Positions 52,219 through 61,569 of a stretch of 64,000 nt of DNA are shown in pieces. Position 1 is the stretch's first letter; each line of letters starts with the position of its first letter. The stretch is from Deferribacter autotrophicus (GTDB lineage: Bacteria > Chrysiogenota > Deferribacteres > Deferribacterales > Deferribacteraceae), in contig NZ_VFJB01000003.1 in assembly GCF_008362905.1 (NCBI RefSeq), positions 193,501 to 257,500 on the forward strand, in the 5' to 3' direction. Under the pieces are notes generated by a model. It saw only the letters and a program-made list of their open reading frames with translations. It was not told where the DNA came from and did no database searches. Position numbers and translations under genes: made by a program.

Positions 52219-53220
52219 CTATAAAAGTCCGAGAGTTTCATTAAAATCTAACATAATATTCATATTTTGGACAGCCTGGCCACTTGCTCCTTTTACCAGA
52301 TTATCTATGCAAGAGATTATTACAACTTTTTCCCCTCTTTTGAAAAGAGCAATGTCAATGTAGTTTGTATTAGCTACATTTTTTATTGCTGGGATTCTAC
52401 CGTCTTTATAGATTCTGACAAAAGGAGAATTTGAATAGTAATCAAATAGACATTGGTGCAGTATATCAATGTTTTTATCACTTTTTGTATAAATGGTTGA
52501 TTCAATGCCTCTTGTGATAGGGAGCAGATGTGGAGTAAATACCAGATCGATGTTTGCATTCGCTTTTTTTAGGATAAAATCAATTTCTGATTCATGCCTG
52601 TGAGATAGAACTCCATATGGTTTAAAATCATCGTTTACTTCGCAAAAATGAGTTTTTTCGGTGGGTTTTTTCCCTGCGCCACTAACTCCTGATTTCGAAT
52701 CAGCAATAATTTCTTCATTAATTAGTCCTTCTTTTAGAAGAGGAAAAAGAGGTATGATTATGCTTGTGGGGTAGCAACCAGGGTTCCCTAATAACTTAGA
52801 ATTTTGAATATCTTTTTTGAAAATTTCAGGGATACCATAGGCTGCTTCTTTACAGAGTTCGGGATATTTATGTTTTGTTTTATAGGTGGTTTCATATATT
52901 GTAGTTTCACTGTATCTGAAGTCGGCACTTAAATCTATTACCATTTTCCCTTTTTGGTAGAAAAAGTTTGCAGCCTCCATAGATGCAGCATGGGGTAAAC
53001 AGAGAAAAACAATGTCAGAATTATTTGCTACTTTTTCATAATCGTTAGGCTCTATTTCTTTGTCAAAAATTTCAGTTAGTTGAGGGTAGAGAGCAGAATA
53101 AGGAGTACCTGCATAAGTATCACTGGTAATACTACTAATTTGAATTTTAGGGTGTTTTAAAAGAATTTTTATGAGCTCAAATCCAGTGTATCCTGTGGCT
53201 CCAATAATGGCTGCTTTCAT
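52219..53220 (-). CDS. argC: N-acetyl-gamma-glutamyl-phosphate reductase
   Basis: 333 residues. NAD(P)-binding GATGYTGFELIKIL at the N-terminus and the catalytic Cys in LGNPGCYPTS, plus the substrate region SGVSGAGKKPTEKTHFCEVN and HRHESEID. Third step of arginine synthesis. First gene of the leftward argCJ unit. Confidence 0.97.
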   Translation of the reverse strand: MKAAIIGATGYTGFELIKILLKHPKIQISSITSDTYAGTPYSALYPQLTEIFDKEIEPNDYEKVANNSDIVFLCLPHAASMEAANFFYQKGKMVIDLSADFRYSETTIYETTYKTKHKYPELCKEAAYGIPEIFKKDIQNSKLLGNPGCYPTSIIIPLFPLLKEGLINEEIIADSKSGVSGAGKKPTEKTHFCEVNDDFKPYGVLSHRHESEIDFILKKANANIDLVFTPHLLPITRGIESTIYTKSDKNIDILHQCLFDYYSNSPFVRIYKDGRIPAIKNVANTNYIDIALFKRGEKVVIISCIDNLVKGASGQAVQNMNIMLDFNETLGLL

Positions 53221-53496
53221 TTTAATCCTCCCTTTTCATCTAATGAGACCTTTGCTTAGTAAAAAATAAGTAAGCACAAAACTGTTACAGATTATCATTC
53301 TGTGTCCGACCAAGGCCAAACTCAGAATGACGGCATTGTGTTTAAACAACAGCAGCTGAGCAAAAATCCAAAATTTATAATTACACAAAGGTCCTTAAAA
53401 TATTATATTTGAAAGATATTCAATTTTAAAGTGTTTTTTAAAAATCTGTAATTATTACAAATTTGATATATTTACAATATGTGATACAATTACTTT
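53221..53496. other. Gap with an inverted GTCATTCTG-type repeat
   Basis: Divergent gap between argC and the MinD-like gene. At 53295-53330 TCATTCTGTGT and ACTCAGAATGA form a 10-of-11 inverted repeat of the common bacterial TCATTCTG...CAGAATGA palindrome class. No gene seen. No convincing promoter could be picked for either side. Confidence 0.5.
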
Positions 53497-55416
53497 ATGG
53501 ATAGGAAAACTAAAGTTATTACCATAACAAGTGGAAAGGGTGGAGTCGGTAAAACTAATATTTCATTAAATCTTGCCATTGCACTTGCAAAGCTAAATTA
53601 CAAAGTGGCTTTATTGGATGCCGATTTAGCTCTTGGAAATGTAGATTTGCTTATTGGCTCAAAACCTAAATACACCATTGAAGATATTGTGAAAAGAGAT
53701 ATTCCCATTGAGAAGATTATAATTGAGCATGATAAACTGCCCAATTTTTCGCTTATTCCTGCAGGAAGTGGGATCTTAGAGTTAACAAGGTTGACTAAAA
53801 AAGAAAGAGACAAACTTAAAAAAGAGATAAGTAAGATTAAATCTCAATATGATTTTTTGGTAATAGATACTGGGGCAGGTATATCAAGTGAGATAATTTC
53901 TTTTATTAAGCTTGCGGATGAAGTTATAGTGATTTTGTTACCAGAAGTAACGTCAATTAAAGATAGTTATTCCATTTTAAAGGTTTTAAAAGAAAAAGGT
54001 GTTATTAAAAAATATAGCATAATAATAAATAGGGCAAAATCAAAGCAGCAGGTAACCACTATTTTTGAAAAATTTAAAGACACAGTAAAGAAATTTTTAC
54101 AGCTAGAGGTTCAACTTTTAGGATTTTTACCTGAAGATGAAAATTTTCAAGAGTCTGTTAACAGGCAGATTCCACTGATAAATTTATATCCAAATTCAAT
54201 TACTGCTAAGCTATTTAAACATAATGCAAATCTTATTGCTGTAAATAGTGATTTAAAAGGTATAGAAATTGATGAATTGTTTGATAGTATTGTTGAAGAA
54301 GAAAATGTGACTATTGAACAGGTGGAAGAAGGAGGAAAAGAAAAACAGATAATTGATCTAAATATATGTGTAGTTCAAACAGAGAAAAAACTTGCAAACA
54401 TTATTGAAGACATTAACGAACTTTTAAAATTCACAAAGCTTTTAAAAAGACAAATTAGAGCTGAACTTGTATCTGACTCTTTTTTTGATGAGTTTAAAAT
54501 TGGTTCAGAGCTTGTTTTTGTTGAAAATAATGTGAAGTTTTATAGTTCTAAAATCATAGGTTGGGATTTTGGAAAGTATTTGATATGTGAAACAAGTAGA
54601 GACATAGACAAGCTCTTTGAGACATATGAGGTTGTCACCACAAGATATTCTTTTGAAGATTCATTAATTGAATTTAAATCAAGAATTTTTGGTGAAATTG
54701 AATCAGCAAATTTGATAGTTATTTCTTATCCTAAAGATTATTTGATTACAAAACTTAGAGACTATAAAAGAGTGCCTGTAAAAATACCATGCAATATCAA
54801 TTATAAGGGAATAAAACTCTTAAGTGCAACCATTCTTGATTTGAGTGTAAAGGGAGCGTTGATAAATATTAATTATCCGTGCGATATTGGAGATAGCCTT
54901 ATATTAAATTTTATACTTCCCGATGGAAAAGAGGTTCAGAATGTTAAAGCAATTATTTGTAATATTAGAGACAAAAATAGATACGGTATTTCATTCACAG
55001 AAATTTCTTCTTTATCTACAAGAAGAATTGAAAGATTTATAGATGCATACTATCATCTATTTGTGAGTAAGAAAAGTGGGAAAAAGATTGAGAAGATATC
55101 TGGAGAACTAAGAGATTTTTCATTTTTTGATATTATTCAGATTACTTCAGCTTCAACTAAAAGTTTGATGATTGAATTTTTTTCAGAAAATGGGGATGGT
55201 AGAATATTTTTAAAGAAAGGGAGGGTAGTGCATGCAACTTTTAATAATAAAGAAGGGGTTGATGCTTTTTATGAAATTTCGATGTTGAAGGATGGCGAGT
55301 TTTATATTAATGAATTTGATGGAGAAGTAAAAGAAACTATTGATGAGAATACAGATGTTTTACTGTTAAACAGTGCATATTTTAGTGATGTAAGAGGTCA
55401 TAAAAATGGGGATTAG
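53497..55416 (+). CDS. MinD/FlhG-like ATPase fused to PilZ and DUF4388 domains
   Basis: 639 residues. A deviant Walker A (TSGKGGVGKTN), with LLDADLALGNVDLL and FLVIDTGAG, covers the first 260 residues, close to FlhG/MinD. Then a YcgR-N-like part and a PilZ c-di-GMP domain with RxxxR-like RDYKRVPVKIP and DLSVKGALININ (about 415-530), and a C-terminal DUF4388-like domain (ISGELRDFSFFDIIQITSAS to RIFLKKGRVVHATFNNKEGV). The combination is not a standard single family and suggests c-di-GMP-responsive positioning of a surface machine (inference). Overlaps the next gene by 11 bp. Confidence 0.85.
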   Translation: MDRKTKVITITSGKGGVGKTNISLNLAIALAKLNYKVALLDADLALGNVDLLIGSKPKYTIEDIVKRDIPIEKIIIEHDKLPNFSLIPAGSGILELTRLTKKERDKLKKEISKIKSQYDFLVIDTGAGISSEIISFIKLADEVIVILLPEVTSIKDSYSILKVLKEKGVIKKYSIIINRAKSKQQVTTIFEKFKDTVKKFLQLEVQLLGFLPEDENFQESVNRQIPLINLYPNSITAKLFKHNANLIAVNSDLKGIEIDELFDSIVEEENVTIEQVEEGGKEKQIIDLNICVVQTEKKLANIIEDINELLKFTKLLKRQIRAELVSDSFFDEFKIGSELVFVENNVKFYSSKIIGWDFGKYLICETSRDIDKLFETYEVVTTRYSFEDSLIEFKSRIFGEIESANLIVISYPKDYLITKLRDYKRVPVKIPCNINYKGIKLLSATILDLSVKGALININYPCDIGDSLILNFILPDGKEVQNVKAIICNIRDKNRYGISFTEISSLSTRRIERFIDAYYHLFVSKKSGKKIEKISGELRDFSFFDIIQITSASTKSLMIEFFSENGDGRIFLKKGRVVHATFNNKEGVDAFYEISMLKDGEFYINEFDGEVKETIDENTDVLLLNSAYFSDVRGHKNGD

Positions 55417-55672
55417 AATTACTCTTTATATACAACCAGGGGCTAAAAAAAGTGAATATACTGATTTATTTAACGGAATGCCAAAATTAAAAATAGCATC
55501 TCCTCCTGTGGATGGTGCAGCAAATAAGGAGTTGATAAAGTTTTTGTCTAAAAAACTTGGAATCAGTAAATCTAAGGTTAAAATTATCAGCGGAGAAAAG
55601 AGCAGAATAAAAACATTAGAGATCGATTCTGATATAACCGAGGATGAGTTTATTAAAATTATTAAAGGATGA
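55406..55672 (+). CDS. DUF167/YggU family protein
   Basis: 88 residues with the family core TLYIQPGAKKSEYTDLFNGM, KLKIASPPVDGAANKELIKF and ISGEKSRIKTLEID. Small alpha/beta fold of uncertain function. Commonly found behind cell-division/ParA-type genes in bacteria. Overlaps the fusion gene, so translationally coupled. Confidence 0.88.
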   Translation: MGIRITLYIQPGAKKSEYTDLFNGMPKLKIASPPVDGAANKELIKFLSKKLGISKSKVKIISGEKSRIKTLEIDSDITEDEFIKIIKG

Positions 55673-55722
55673 TTAATTTTTTAATTTTTTTGGGTTAGAG
55701 TAACTTAAAATCATTATAACCT

Positions 55723-55751
55723 TTGACAAAAATACCTTTAAATGTTAAATG
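55723..55751 (+). promoter_or_regulatory. Sigma-70 promoter of the lysA-dap operon
   Basis: Perfect TTGACA, 17 bp, then TAAATG; about 30 bp ahead of the lysA ATG at 55780 that has AAGGAG. Overlaps an in-frame upstream TTG that would otherwise be taken as the lysA start. Confidence 0.6.
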
Positions 55752-55779
55752 GAAGGGAAAAAAGTTAAAGGAGATTAGA

Positions 55780-57033
55780 ATGAATCATTTCCATTATATG
55801 AATGGAGAAATGTACTGTGAAGAAGTTCCTTTAAAGAAAATTGCAGATGAAGTAGGGACTCCTTTTTATGTGTACAGTGCAGCTACTTTCAAAAAGCATT
55901 TCGAAGATTTTGAAGCAAGTTTTAAAGAAGTTCCTCACATTATCTGTTTTGCAGTCAAAGCAAATTCTAACCTTGCTGTATTGAATCTGTTAGGGAAACT
56001 TGGTTGTGGTGCTGACATTGTTTCTGGTGGGGAACTCTATCGTGCACTGAAAGCTGGAATTGACAGCAAAAAGATTGTTTATGCGGGCGTAGGAAAAACT
56101 GAAGAGGAGATTGAGTTTGCCTTAAAGTCAGATATTTTGATGTTTAATATTGAATCACTTCAGGAACTTGAAAAGATTAATGAAGTAGCAAAAAGATTAA
56201 ATAAAAAAGCAAGGATCGCTTTAAGAGTTAATCCAAATGTGGATCCAAAAACTCATCCATATATTTCTACAGGTTTGAAAAAGAACAAATTTGGGATCCC
56301 TATAGAAAAGGCATATCAGGAATATGAATATGCAGCAAGTCTTTCAAATATTGAAGTGGTTGGTGCTCACTGTCATATAGGTTCTCAGCTTACAGATGTG
56401 TCACCATTTGTGGATGCCACAAAGATTATGGTAGAGCTTGTGAAGAATCTCAAAGATAAAGGGATTGAGATAAAGTATTTGGACCTTGGTGGTGGTCTTG
56501 GGATAAAATATAAAGATGAGACACCTCCATCACCAAAAGAGTATGCAGATAAATTAATTGATGTGATAAAGGGACTTGATGTAACCCTTGTGTTTGAGCC
56601 TGGAAGAGTTATTGCTGGCAATGCGGGAGCCCTTGTAACAAAAGTTCTTTATACAAAAGATACAGAATTGAAAAGTTTTAAAATTGTAGATGCTGCAATG
56701 AACGATTTGATGAGACCTACGCTGTATGGTTCATATCATGAGATAAAGCCAGTTAAAGAAGGAAATTACAAAAACGTTTATGGTGATATAGTAGGACCAA
56801 TATGTGAAACAGGAGATTTTTTAGCTAAGGATAGGGATATCCCTGATTTTCAGCAGGGTGATTTGGTGGCTGTGATGAGTGCCGGCGCTTATGGTTTTAC
56901 AATGAGTTCAAATTATAATTCAAGACCAAGAGTTCCTGAAATACTTGTAAATAAAGACAAGTACTATATTGTGAGAAGAAGAGAGACCTATGATGACCTT
57001 ATAGGTCTAGAATGTATTCCTGAAGACTTATAG
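55780..57033 (+). CDS. lysA: Diaminopimelate decarboxylase
   Basis: Start 55780 (AAGGAG ahead) yields a 417-residue protein; the longer frame from a TTG includes promoter DNA. PLP Lys in CFAVKANSNLAVL, VVGAHCHIGSQL, and DLGGGLGIKY; EPGRVIAGNAG and DAAMNDLMRPTLYGSYH at the C-terminus with the substrate Cys (GPICETGDFLA). Last step of lysine synthesis: meso-DAP to lysine. Start of the lysA-dapF-dapA-dapB unit. Confidence 0.97.
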   Translation: MNHFHYMNGEMYCEEVPLKKIADEVGTPFYVYSAATFKKHFEDFEASFKEVPHIICFAVKANSNLAVLNLLGKLGCGADIVSGGELYRALKAGIDSKKIVYAGVGKTEEEIEFALKSDILMFNIESLQELEKINEVAKRLNKKARIALRVNPNVDPKTHPYISTGLKKNKFGIPIEKAYQEYEYAASLSNIEVVGAHCHIGSQLTDVSPFVDATKIMVELVKNLKDKGIEIKYLDLGGGLGIKYKDETPPSPKEYADKLIDVIKGLDVTLVFEPGRVIAGNAGALVTKVLYTKDTELKSFKIVDAAMNDLMRPTLYGSYHEIKPVKEGNYKNVYGDIVGPICETGDFLAKDRDIPDFQQGDLVAVMSAGAYGFTMSSNYNSRPRVPEILVNKDKYYIVRRRETYDDLIGLECIPEDL

Positions 57034-57053
57034 ATAATAAAGAGGTGCTAATC

Positions 57054-57866
57054 ATGAATATCCCTTTTTATAAAATGACAGGCAGTGGTAACGATTTTAT
57101 TATCATAGATAATCGTGATGGTAAGATGAATGATATAAACTTAAGTGAGTTTATACCTAAAGTGTGTGCAAGATGTGTATCAGTGGGTGCTGATGGACTT
57201 ATTTTAATCGAAAATTCAGATAATGTGGATTTCAAATGGCAATTTTTTAATTCAGATGGTTCTGTAGCGGAAATGTGTGGAAATGGTTCAAGATGTGCCG
57301 CAAGATTTGCATATTTGAATGGGATTGCTGGTAAAAAAATGGCTTTTGAAACTATTGCCGGAATTATTGAAGCTGAAATTATGGATGGTTTTAATGTTAA
57401 AGTGCAGCTTACCGATCCGTTTGATGAGAAGATAGATTATAAGTTAAATTTAAACGGAGAAGAACTAACTGTTTCCAGTATAAATACAGGTGTTCCTCAT
57501 GTAGTTGTTGAGGTGGATGATATAGAAAATTTCGATGTAGTAAAATATGGTAGGGGTATTAGATTTCATGAGTTTTATCAACCTGCGGGTACCAATGTGA
57601 ATTTTTTCAAAAAAATAGGGGAAAACAAGCTGAAAGTTCGTACTTATGAGAGAGGCGTAGAAAATGAAACTATGGCCTGCGGGACAGGCTCTGTGGCCAC
57701 ATCAATTGTAGCGGTTAAAAAAGGGATTGTAAAATCACCTGTAGAGATTGAAACAAGTAGTGGTTTGTTGTTAAAGGTTTATCTGGAAAATGGTAAGGTT
57801 TATTTAGAAGGTGAAGCAAGGGTTGTTTATACAGGAGTATTGAATAGAGAAGCTTTAGAATATTAA
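57054..57866 (+). CDS. dapF: Diaminopimelate epimerase
   Basis: ATG at 57054 with GAGGTG ahead. 270 residues with the two catalytic Cys contexts: EMCGNGSRCAAR and MACGTGSVATS, and the start YKMTGSGNDFIIID. Interconverts LL- and meso-DAP. 21 bp after lysA. Confidence 0.97.
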   Translation: MNIPFYKMTGSGNDFIIIDNRDGKMNDINLSEFIPKVCARCVSVGADGLILIENSDNVDFKWQFFNSDGSVAEMCGNGSRCAARFAYLNGIAGKKMAFETIAGIIEAEIMDGFNVKVQLTDPFDEKIDYKLNLNGEELTVSSINTGVPHVVVEVDDIENFDVVKYGRGIRFHEFYQPAGTNVNFFKKIGENKLKVRTYERGVENETMACGTGSVATSIVAVKKGIVKSPVEIETSSGLLLKVYLENGKVYLEGEARVVYTGVLNREALEY

Positions 57867-57879
57867 GAAGGAGGATGTC

Positions 57880-58761
57880 ATGTTTAAAGGTAGTATTGTG
57901 GCTATAGTGACGCCAATGAAAAATGGGGATGTGGATGAAGATAAACTAAGAGAGTTAGTGGAATTTCAGATTGCGAATGGAACAGATGGAATTGTGCCTT
58001 GCGGTACGACAGGTGAATCTGCCACACTGACCTATGAAGAGCACTGTAAGGTTATTGATATTGTCATTGATCAGGTAAAAGGGAGAGTACCTGTAATTGC
58101 AGGGACTGGTTCAAACAGTACGCATGAAACGATATATCTTACAAATCATGCCAAAGAAGCTGGTGCTGATGCAGCTCTTGTCATTACACCTTATTACAAT
58201 AAACCAACTCAGAAAGGATTGTATGAACATTTCAAGGCTGTGGCAGAGGCTGTGGATATACCAATTATTCTGTACAATGTTCCAGGTAGAACTGCAGTAA
58301 ATATGCTTCCAGATACGGTTATTGAGCTTTCTAAGATAAAAAATATTGTAGGGATAAAAGAGGCAAGTGGCTCACTTGACCAGGCTGCTGAAATTATTGC
58401 TGGAACTAACGACGATTTCCTACTTCTGAGTGGAGAGGATTCTTTGACTTTTTCACTTTTATGTCTTGGTGGAGATGGTGTTATTTCCGTTGCCACTAAT
58501 ATTGTGCCTGATATGATGGCTGAACTTGTGGATTCATTTTTCGCAGGTGATATCGAAAAAGCAAGAAGCTTGCATTATAAACTCTATCCATTATTTAAAG
58601 CCATTTTTCTTGAAACAAACCCAATTCCTGTAAAAAAAGCCCTTTATCTTATGGGAATGATTGAGGATGATATAAGACTTCCTCTTGTAACCATGACAGA
58701 AGCAAATACTGAGAAATTAAGAAAAGTGTTACTTGACCTTGGATTAAATTTAAAAAATTAG
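57880..58761 (+). CDS. dapA: 4-hydroxy-tetrahydrodipicolinate synthase
   Basis: 293 residues. GIVPCGTTGESATL and YYNKPTQKGLYEHF, Schiff-base Lys in NIVGIKEASG, and YNVPGRTAVN with the catalytic Tyr. Standard length. GGAGG ribosome site. First committed lysine step. 13 bp after dapF. Confidence 0.97.
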   Translation: MFKGSIVAIVTPMKNGDVDEDKLRELVEFQIANGTDGIVPCGTTGESATLTYEEHCKVIDIVIDQVKGRVPVIAGTGSNSTHETIYLTNHAKEAGADAALVITPYYNKPTQKGLYEHFKAVAEAVDIPIILYNVPGRTAVNMLPDTVIELSKIKNIVGIKEASGSLDQAAEIIAGTNDDFLLLSGEDSLTFSLLCLGGDGVISVATNIVPDMMAELVDSFFAGDIEKARSLHYKLYPLFKAIFLETNPIPVKKALYLMGMIEDDIRLPLVTMTEANTEKLRKVLLDLGLNLKN

Positions 58762-58771
58762 AGGGGATGTT

Positions 58772-59578
58772 ATGAGTATTACAGCTATTTGTATGGTGGG
58801 CGCTGCTGGAAAAATGGGAAGAAGAATTATTGCACTTGGTAATGATGACAGTGATATTAGAGTAGCTGGTGCCCTTGAAGCTAAAGATTCCACTTTCATT
58901 GGAATTGATGCAGGGGAAGTGGCTGGCATTGGAAATATAGGCATGGCAATAACCGATGATTTTGATGTTGCTACAAAAGACGCGGATGTTTTGATAGATT
59001 TTACGTTTAAAACCGTAACTTTGAAAAATTTAGAAATGTATGAAAAGGTCGGTAAGCCTGTGGTGATAGGGACTACAGGTTTTGAAAATGAAGAAGTGGA
59101 AAGAATAAAAGCTTTGTCTAATAAGATACCTGTGCTGCTTGCACCAAACATGAGTCTTGGCGTAAACCTAACTTTTAAGGTATTGGAGATGGTGGCTAAA
59201 GCTGTTGGGAATATTTATGATATTGAAATAATTGAGGCACATCATAGACTGAAGAAGGATGCACCTAGCGGTACGGCTATGAAGATGGCTGAGGTGGTGG
59301 CAAAAGCAACTAATAGGGATCTTGAGAAAGATGCGGTTTATTGCAGAAGAGGGTTGATCGGAGAACGTAAGGATAATGAGATAGGGATACAAACCATAAG
59401 AGCAGGAGATATTGTGGGGGAGCATACCGTTATGTTTTGCGGAAATGGAGAGCGAATTGAAATAACTCACAAAGCCCATACAAGGGACACTTTTGCAAAA
59501 GGTGCACTTGCCGCTGCAAAATGGATTAAAGATAAACCTGCAGGGTTTTATTCAATGTTTGATGTATTAAACCTCTAA
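58772..59578 (+). CDS. dapB: 4-hydroxy-tetrahydrodipicolinate reductase
   Basis: 268 residues. N-terminal nucleotide fold (CMVGAAGKMGRRIIAL), DFTFKTVTLKN, and the catalytic EAHHRLKKDAPSGTAMKMAE stretch. Completes HTPA to tetrahydrodipicolinate. No dapL/dapD/dapE in the window, so the middle steps are elsewhere. Followed by a hairpin. Confidence 0.97.
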   Translation: MSITAICMVGAAGKMGRRIIALGNDDSDIRVAGALEAKDSTFIGIDAGEVAGIGNIGMAITDDFDVATKDADVLIDFTFKTVTLKNLEMYEKVGKPVVIGTTGFENEEVERIKALSNKIPVLLAPNMSLGVNLTFKVLEMVAKAVGNIYDIEIIEAHHRLKKDAPSGTAMKMAEVVAKATNRDLEKDAVYCRRGLIGERKDNEIGIQTIRAGDIVGEHTVMFCGNGERIEITHKAHTRDTFAKGALAAAKWIKDKPAGFYSMFDVLNL

Positions 59579-59601
59579 TTTTTTATGGATAAAAAATTCT
59601 T

Positions 59602-59636
59602 AAAGCTTCACTGGTCAAACAGGCTGGTGAAGCTTT
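59602..59636 (+). terminator. Hairpin terminator after dapB
   Basis: AAAGCTTCAC (59602-59611) and GTGAAGCTTT (59627-59636) pair perfectly and the stem extends inward through G-U pairs. It begins 23 bp after the dapB stop. Only a few T residues follow. Confidence 0.55.
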
Positions 59637-59667
59637 CTATCAGTACAAAGATCGTCTTAAAATTGTT

Positions 59668-59879
59668 GAAGGTTGAGGTTAAGGCTAAGGCTAAGGGAAA
59701 TAGAAAATTATTAATGATGAATTTTGAATTACGTTAAAACGATGGAAAGTTATAACGTTGAACCTCTTCATCTACCAATTTACGCATCACGGCTCACGCA
59801 TCAAGCTTTACGATTTACGATTGTCGATTTTCGAATTAACAAAACGTTTAAATGTTAGAACGTTAAGCTTTTTCTACCT
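59668..59879 (-). repeat. 200-bp dispersed repeat, minus copy
   Basis: Inverted copy of the unit at 50702-50902, lying in the 407-bp gap between dapB and the rhomboid gene. Blocks such as CATCACGGCTCACGCATCAA and CTACCAATTTACGCATCACG are the complements of those in the plus copy; GGCTAAGGCTAAGGGAAATA carries a GGCTAA duplication. A 62-residue frame across it is an artefact. Confidence 0.8.
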
Positions 59880-59985
59880 CCCCTTTTCACTAGTTTTTCT
59901 AATGATTATGGTTATTTGTAAAAATTGGGATTATACAACTTCATGAACTTGTTGATTTTTTTTATATTAAATATAATATAGTTTT

Positions 59986-60714
59986 ATGATACCGATTAAG
60001 GATATTATCCCTCGTAGAGAGACACCTTTTGTTAATTATATTCTGATTTTAATAAATACCCTGGTTTTTCTTTATGAAGTATCTTTACCACCTGATTTTT
60101 TAAATAGATTTTTTTATATTTTTGGACTTGTACCTGCCAGATATACTCATCCTGAGTGGGCATATTTTGCTGGTTTACATATGGATAATTATTGGCCGTT
60201 TTTTACCAATATGTTTTTGCATGGTAGTTGGTTTCATCTCATTAGCAATATGTGGACCCTTTTTATTTTCGGGGATAATGTGGAGGATAGGCTTGGTCAT
60301 TTTAAATATCTGATTTTTTATATTTTATCAGGTCTTGCTGCTAGCTTCACACATTTTATTTTTAATGCTGATTCTGTTGTTCCGGCTGTGGGAGCCTCAG
60401 GTGCCATTGCAGGTGTTATGGGAGCTTATTTTATAATGTTTCCTCATTCTAGAATTGTTACACTTATACCTATATTTTTCTTTCCGTTTTTCTTTGAGAT
60501 ACCTGCAGTTGTGTTTTTAGGATTCTGGTTTTTCTCTCAGATAATTTCTGGGACTTTTACTGTAATAGTAAATCAAAATGCATCCGGAATTGCATGGTGG
60601 GCTCATATAGGTGGTTTTGTGTTCGGGATGCTGTTCCATAAATTGTTTAAGAAAAATAATGACTATTACAGGGATTATTTTCCTGATGAGCTTTTATATA
60701 GATATTTTCGTTAA
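59986..60714 (+). CDS. Rhomboid-family intramembrane serine protease
   Basis: 242 residues, six or so membrane helices. N-terminal PRRETPFVNYILILINTLVFLYEVSL, the H/N region FLHGSWFHLISNMWTLFIFGDNVEDRLG, the catalytic GASGAIAGVMGAYF with active Ser, and the His in WWAHIGGFVFGM. Cuts membrane proteins within the bilayer. 12 bp before the SDH-type protease gene, so both likely form a membrane-protein proteolysis pair. Confidence 0.95.
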   Translation: MIPIKDIIPRRETPFVNYILILINTLVFLYEVSLPPDFLNRFFYIFGLVPARYTHPEWAYFAGLHMDNYWPFFTNMFLHGSWFHLISNMWTLFIFGDNVEDRLGHFKYLIFYILSGLAASFTHFIFNADSVVPAVGASGAIAGVMGAYFIMFPHSRIVTLIPIFFFPFFFEIPAVVFLGFWFFSQIISGTFTVIVNQNASGIAWWAHIGGFVFGMLFHKLFKKNNDYYRDYFPDELLYRYFR

Positions 60715-60726
60715 AAGGGGTGGACT

Positions 60727-61542
60727 ATGACGTTTAATGAGCTTTTTTGGCTCTTTTTTATGCTGGCAGCTATGCAACCGGTGATAAAACAAAGAATGAT
60801 AGAATCTGCTAGACAGCGTTTAATTGCAAAAATAGAAAAAAAGAGGGGTTCAAGAGTAATTCTTCTTGTCCATAGACAGGAAACAATGAGTTTTTTAGGT
60901 TTTCCCGTCTATAAATATATCAATGTGGATGATTCTGAAGAGGTTTTAAGGGCAATTCAAATGACAGATGATGATGTGCCTATTGATCTGATTTTACATA
61001 CTCCTGGTGGTTTGGTGTTGGCATCTCTGCAAATTGCAAGAGCATTGAAAAAACATAAAGAAAAAGTGACAGTTTTTGTGCCTCATTATGCAATGAGCGG
61101 TGGGACATTGATATCGTTGGCGGCAGATGAAATTGTTATGAGTGAAAATGCAGTACTTGGGCCTGTTGACCCTCAACTTGGTGAGTATCCTGCTGCTTCA
61201 GTTTTGAAACTTCTTGAGCAAAAAGATATTAACAAGATAGATGATAAGACATTGATTTTGGCAGATATATCAAAGAAAGCAATAAATCAGCTTGAAAATG
61301 CTGTATATGATCTACTTCATGATAAATACGGAAATGAAAAGGCTAGAGAACTTGCAAAACTTTTATCTACAGGCACATGGACTCATGACTATCCAATTAC
61401 TTTTGAGGAAGCAAAAAAAATTGGCTTACATGTGTCCTCAGATATACCAGCAGAGGTTATGCAACTGATGAGCTTATATCCTCAACCTGTAAAGAAGACT
61501 CCATCTGTTGAATATTTGCCGATACCTAAACACAGGTCTTAA
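60727..61542 (+). CDS. SDH-family (ClpP-fold) membrane serine protease
   Basis: 271 residues. N-terminal hydrophobic segment (FNELFWLFFMLAAMQPVIKQ) then the Clp/crotonase fold: DLILHTPGGLVLASLQIARAL, VFVPHYAMSGGTLISLAADEIVM with the catalytic Ser, and AVLGPVDPQLG. Matches the SDH_sah (PF01972) family of serine-dehydrogenase proteinase-like proteins. Coupled to the rhomboid gene. Substrate unknown. Confidence 0.9.
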   Translation: MTFNELFWLFFMLAAMQPVIKQRMIESARQRLIAKIEKKRGSRVILLVHRQETMSFLGFPVYKYINVDDSEEVLRAIQMTDDDVPIDLILHTPGGLVLASLQIARALKKHKEKVTVFVPHYAMSGGTLISLAADEIVMSENAVLGPVDPQLGEYPAASVLKLLEQKDINKIDDKTLILADISKKAINQLENAVYDLLHDKYGNEKARELAKLLSTGTWTHDYPITFEEAKKIGLHVSSDIPAEVMQLMSLYPQPVKKTPSVEYLPIPKHRS

Positions 61543-61569
61543 ATAGTCAACTATAAATATTAAAAATTA

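Noticed and set aside
55723-55779. TTG start giving a longer LysA
   Set aside because: Codons overlap a TTGACA promoter and lack a ribosome site; the ATG at 55780 has AAGGAG.
59758-59946. 62-residue plus-strand frame
   Set aside because: Lies on the minus copy of the 200-bp dispersed repeat; no gene signals.
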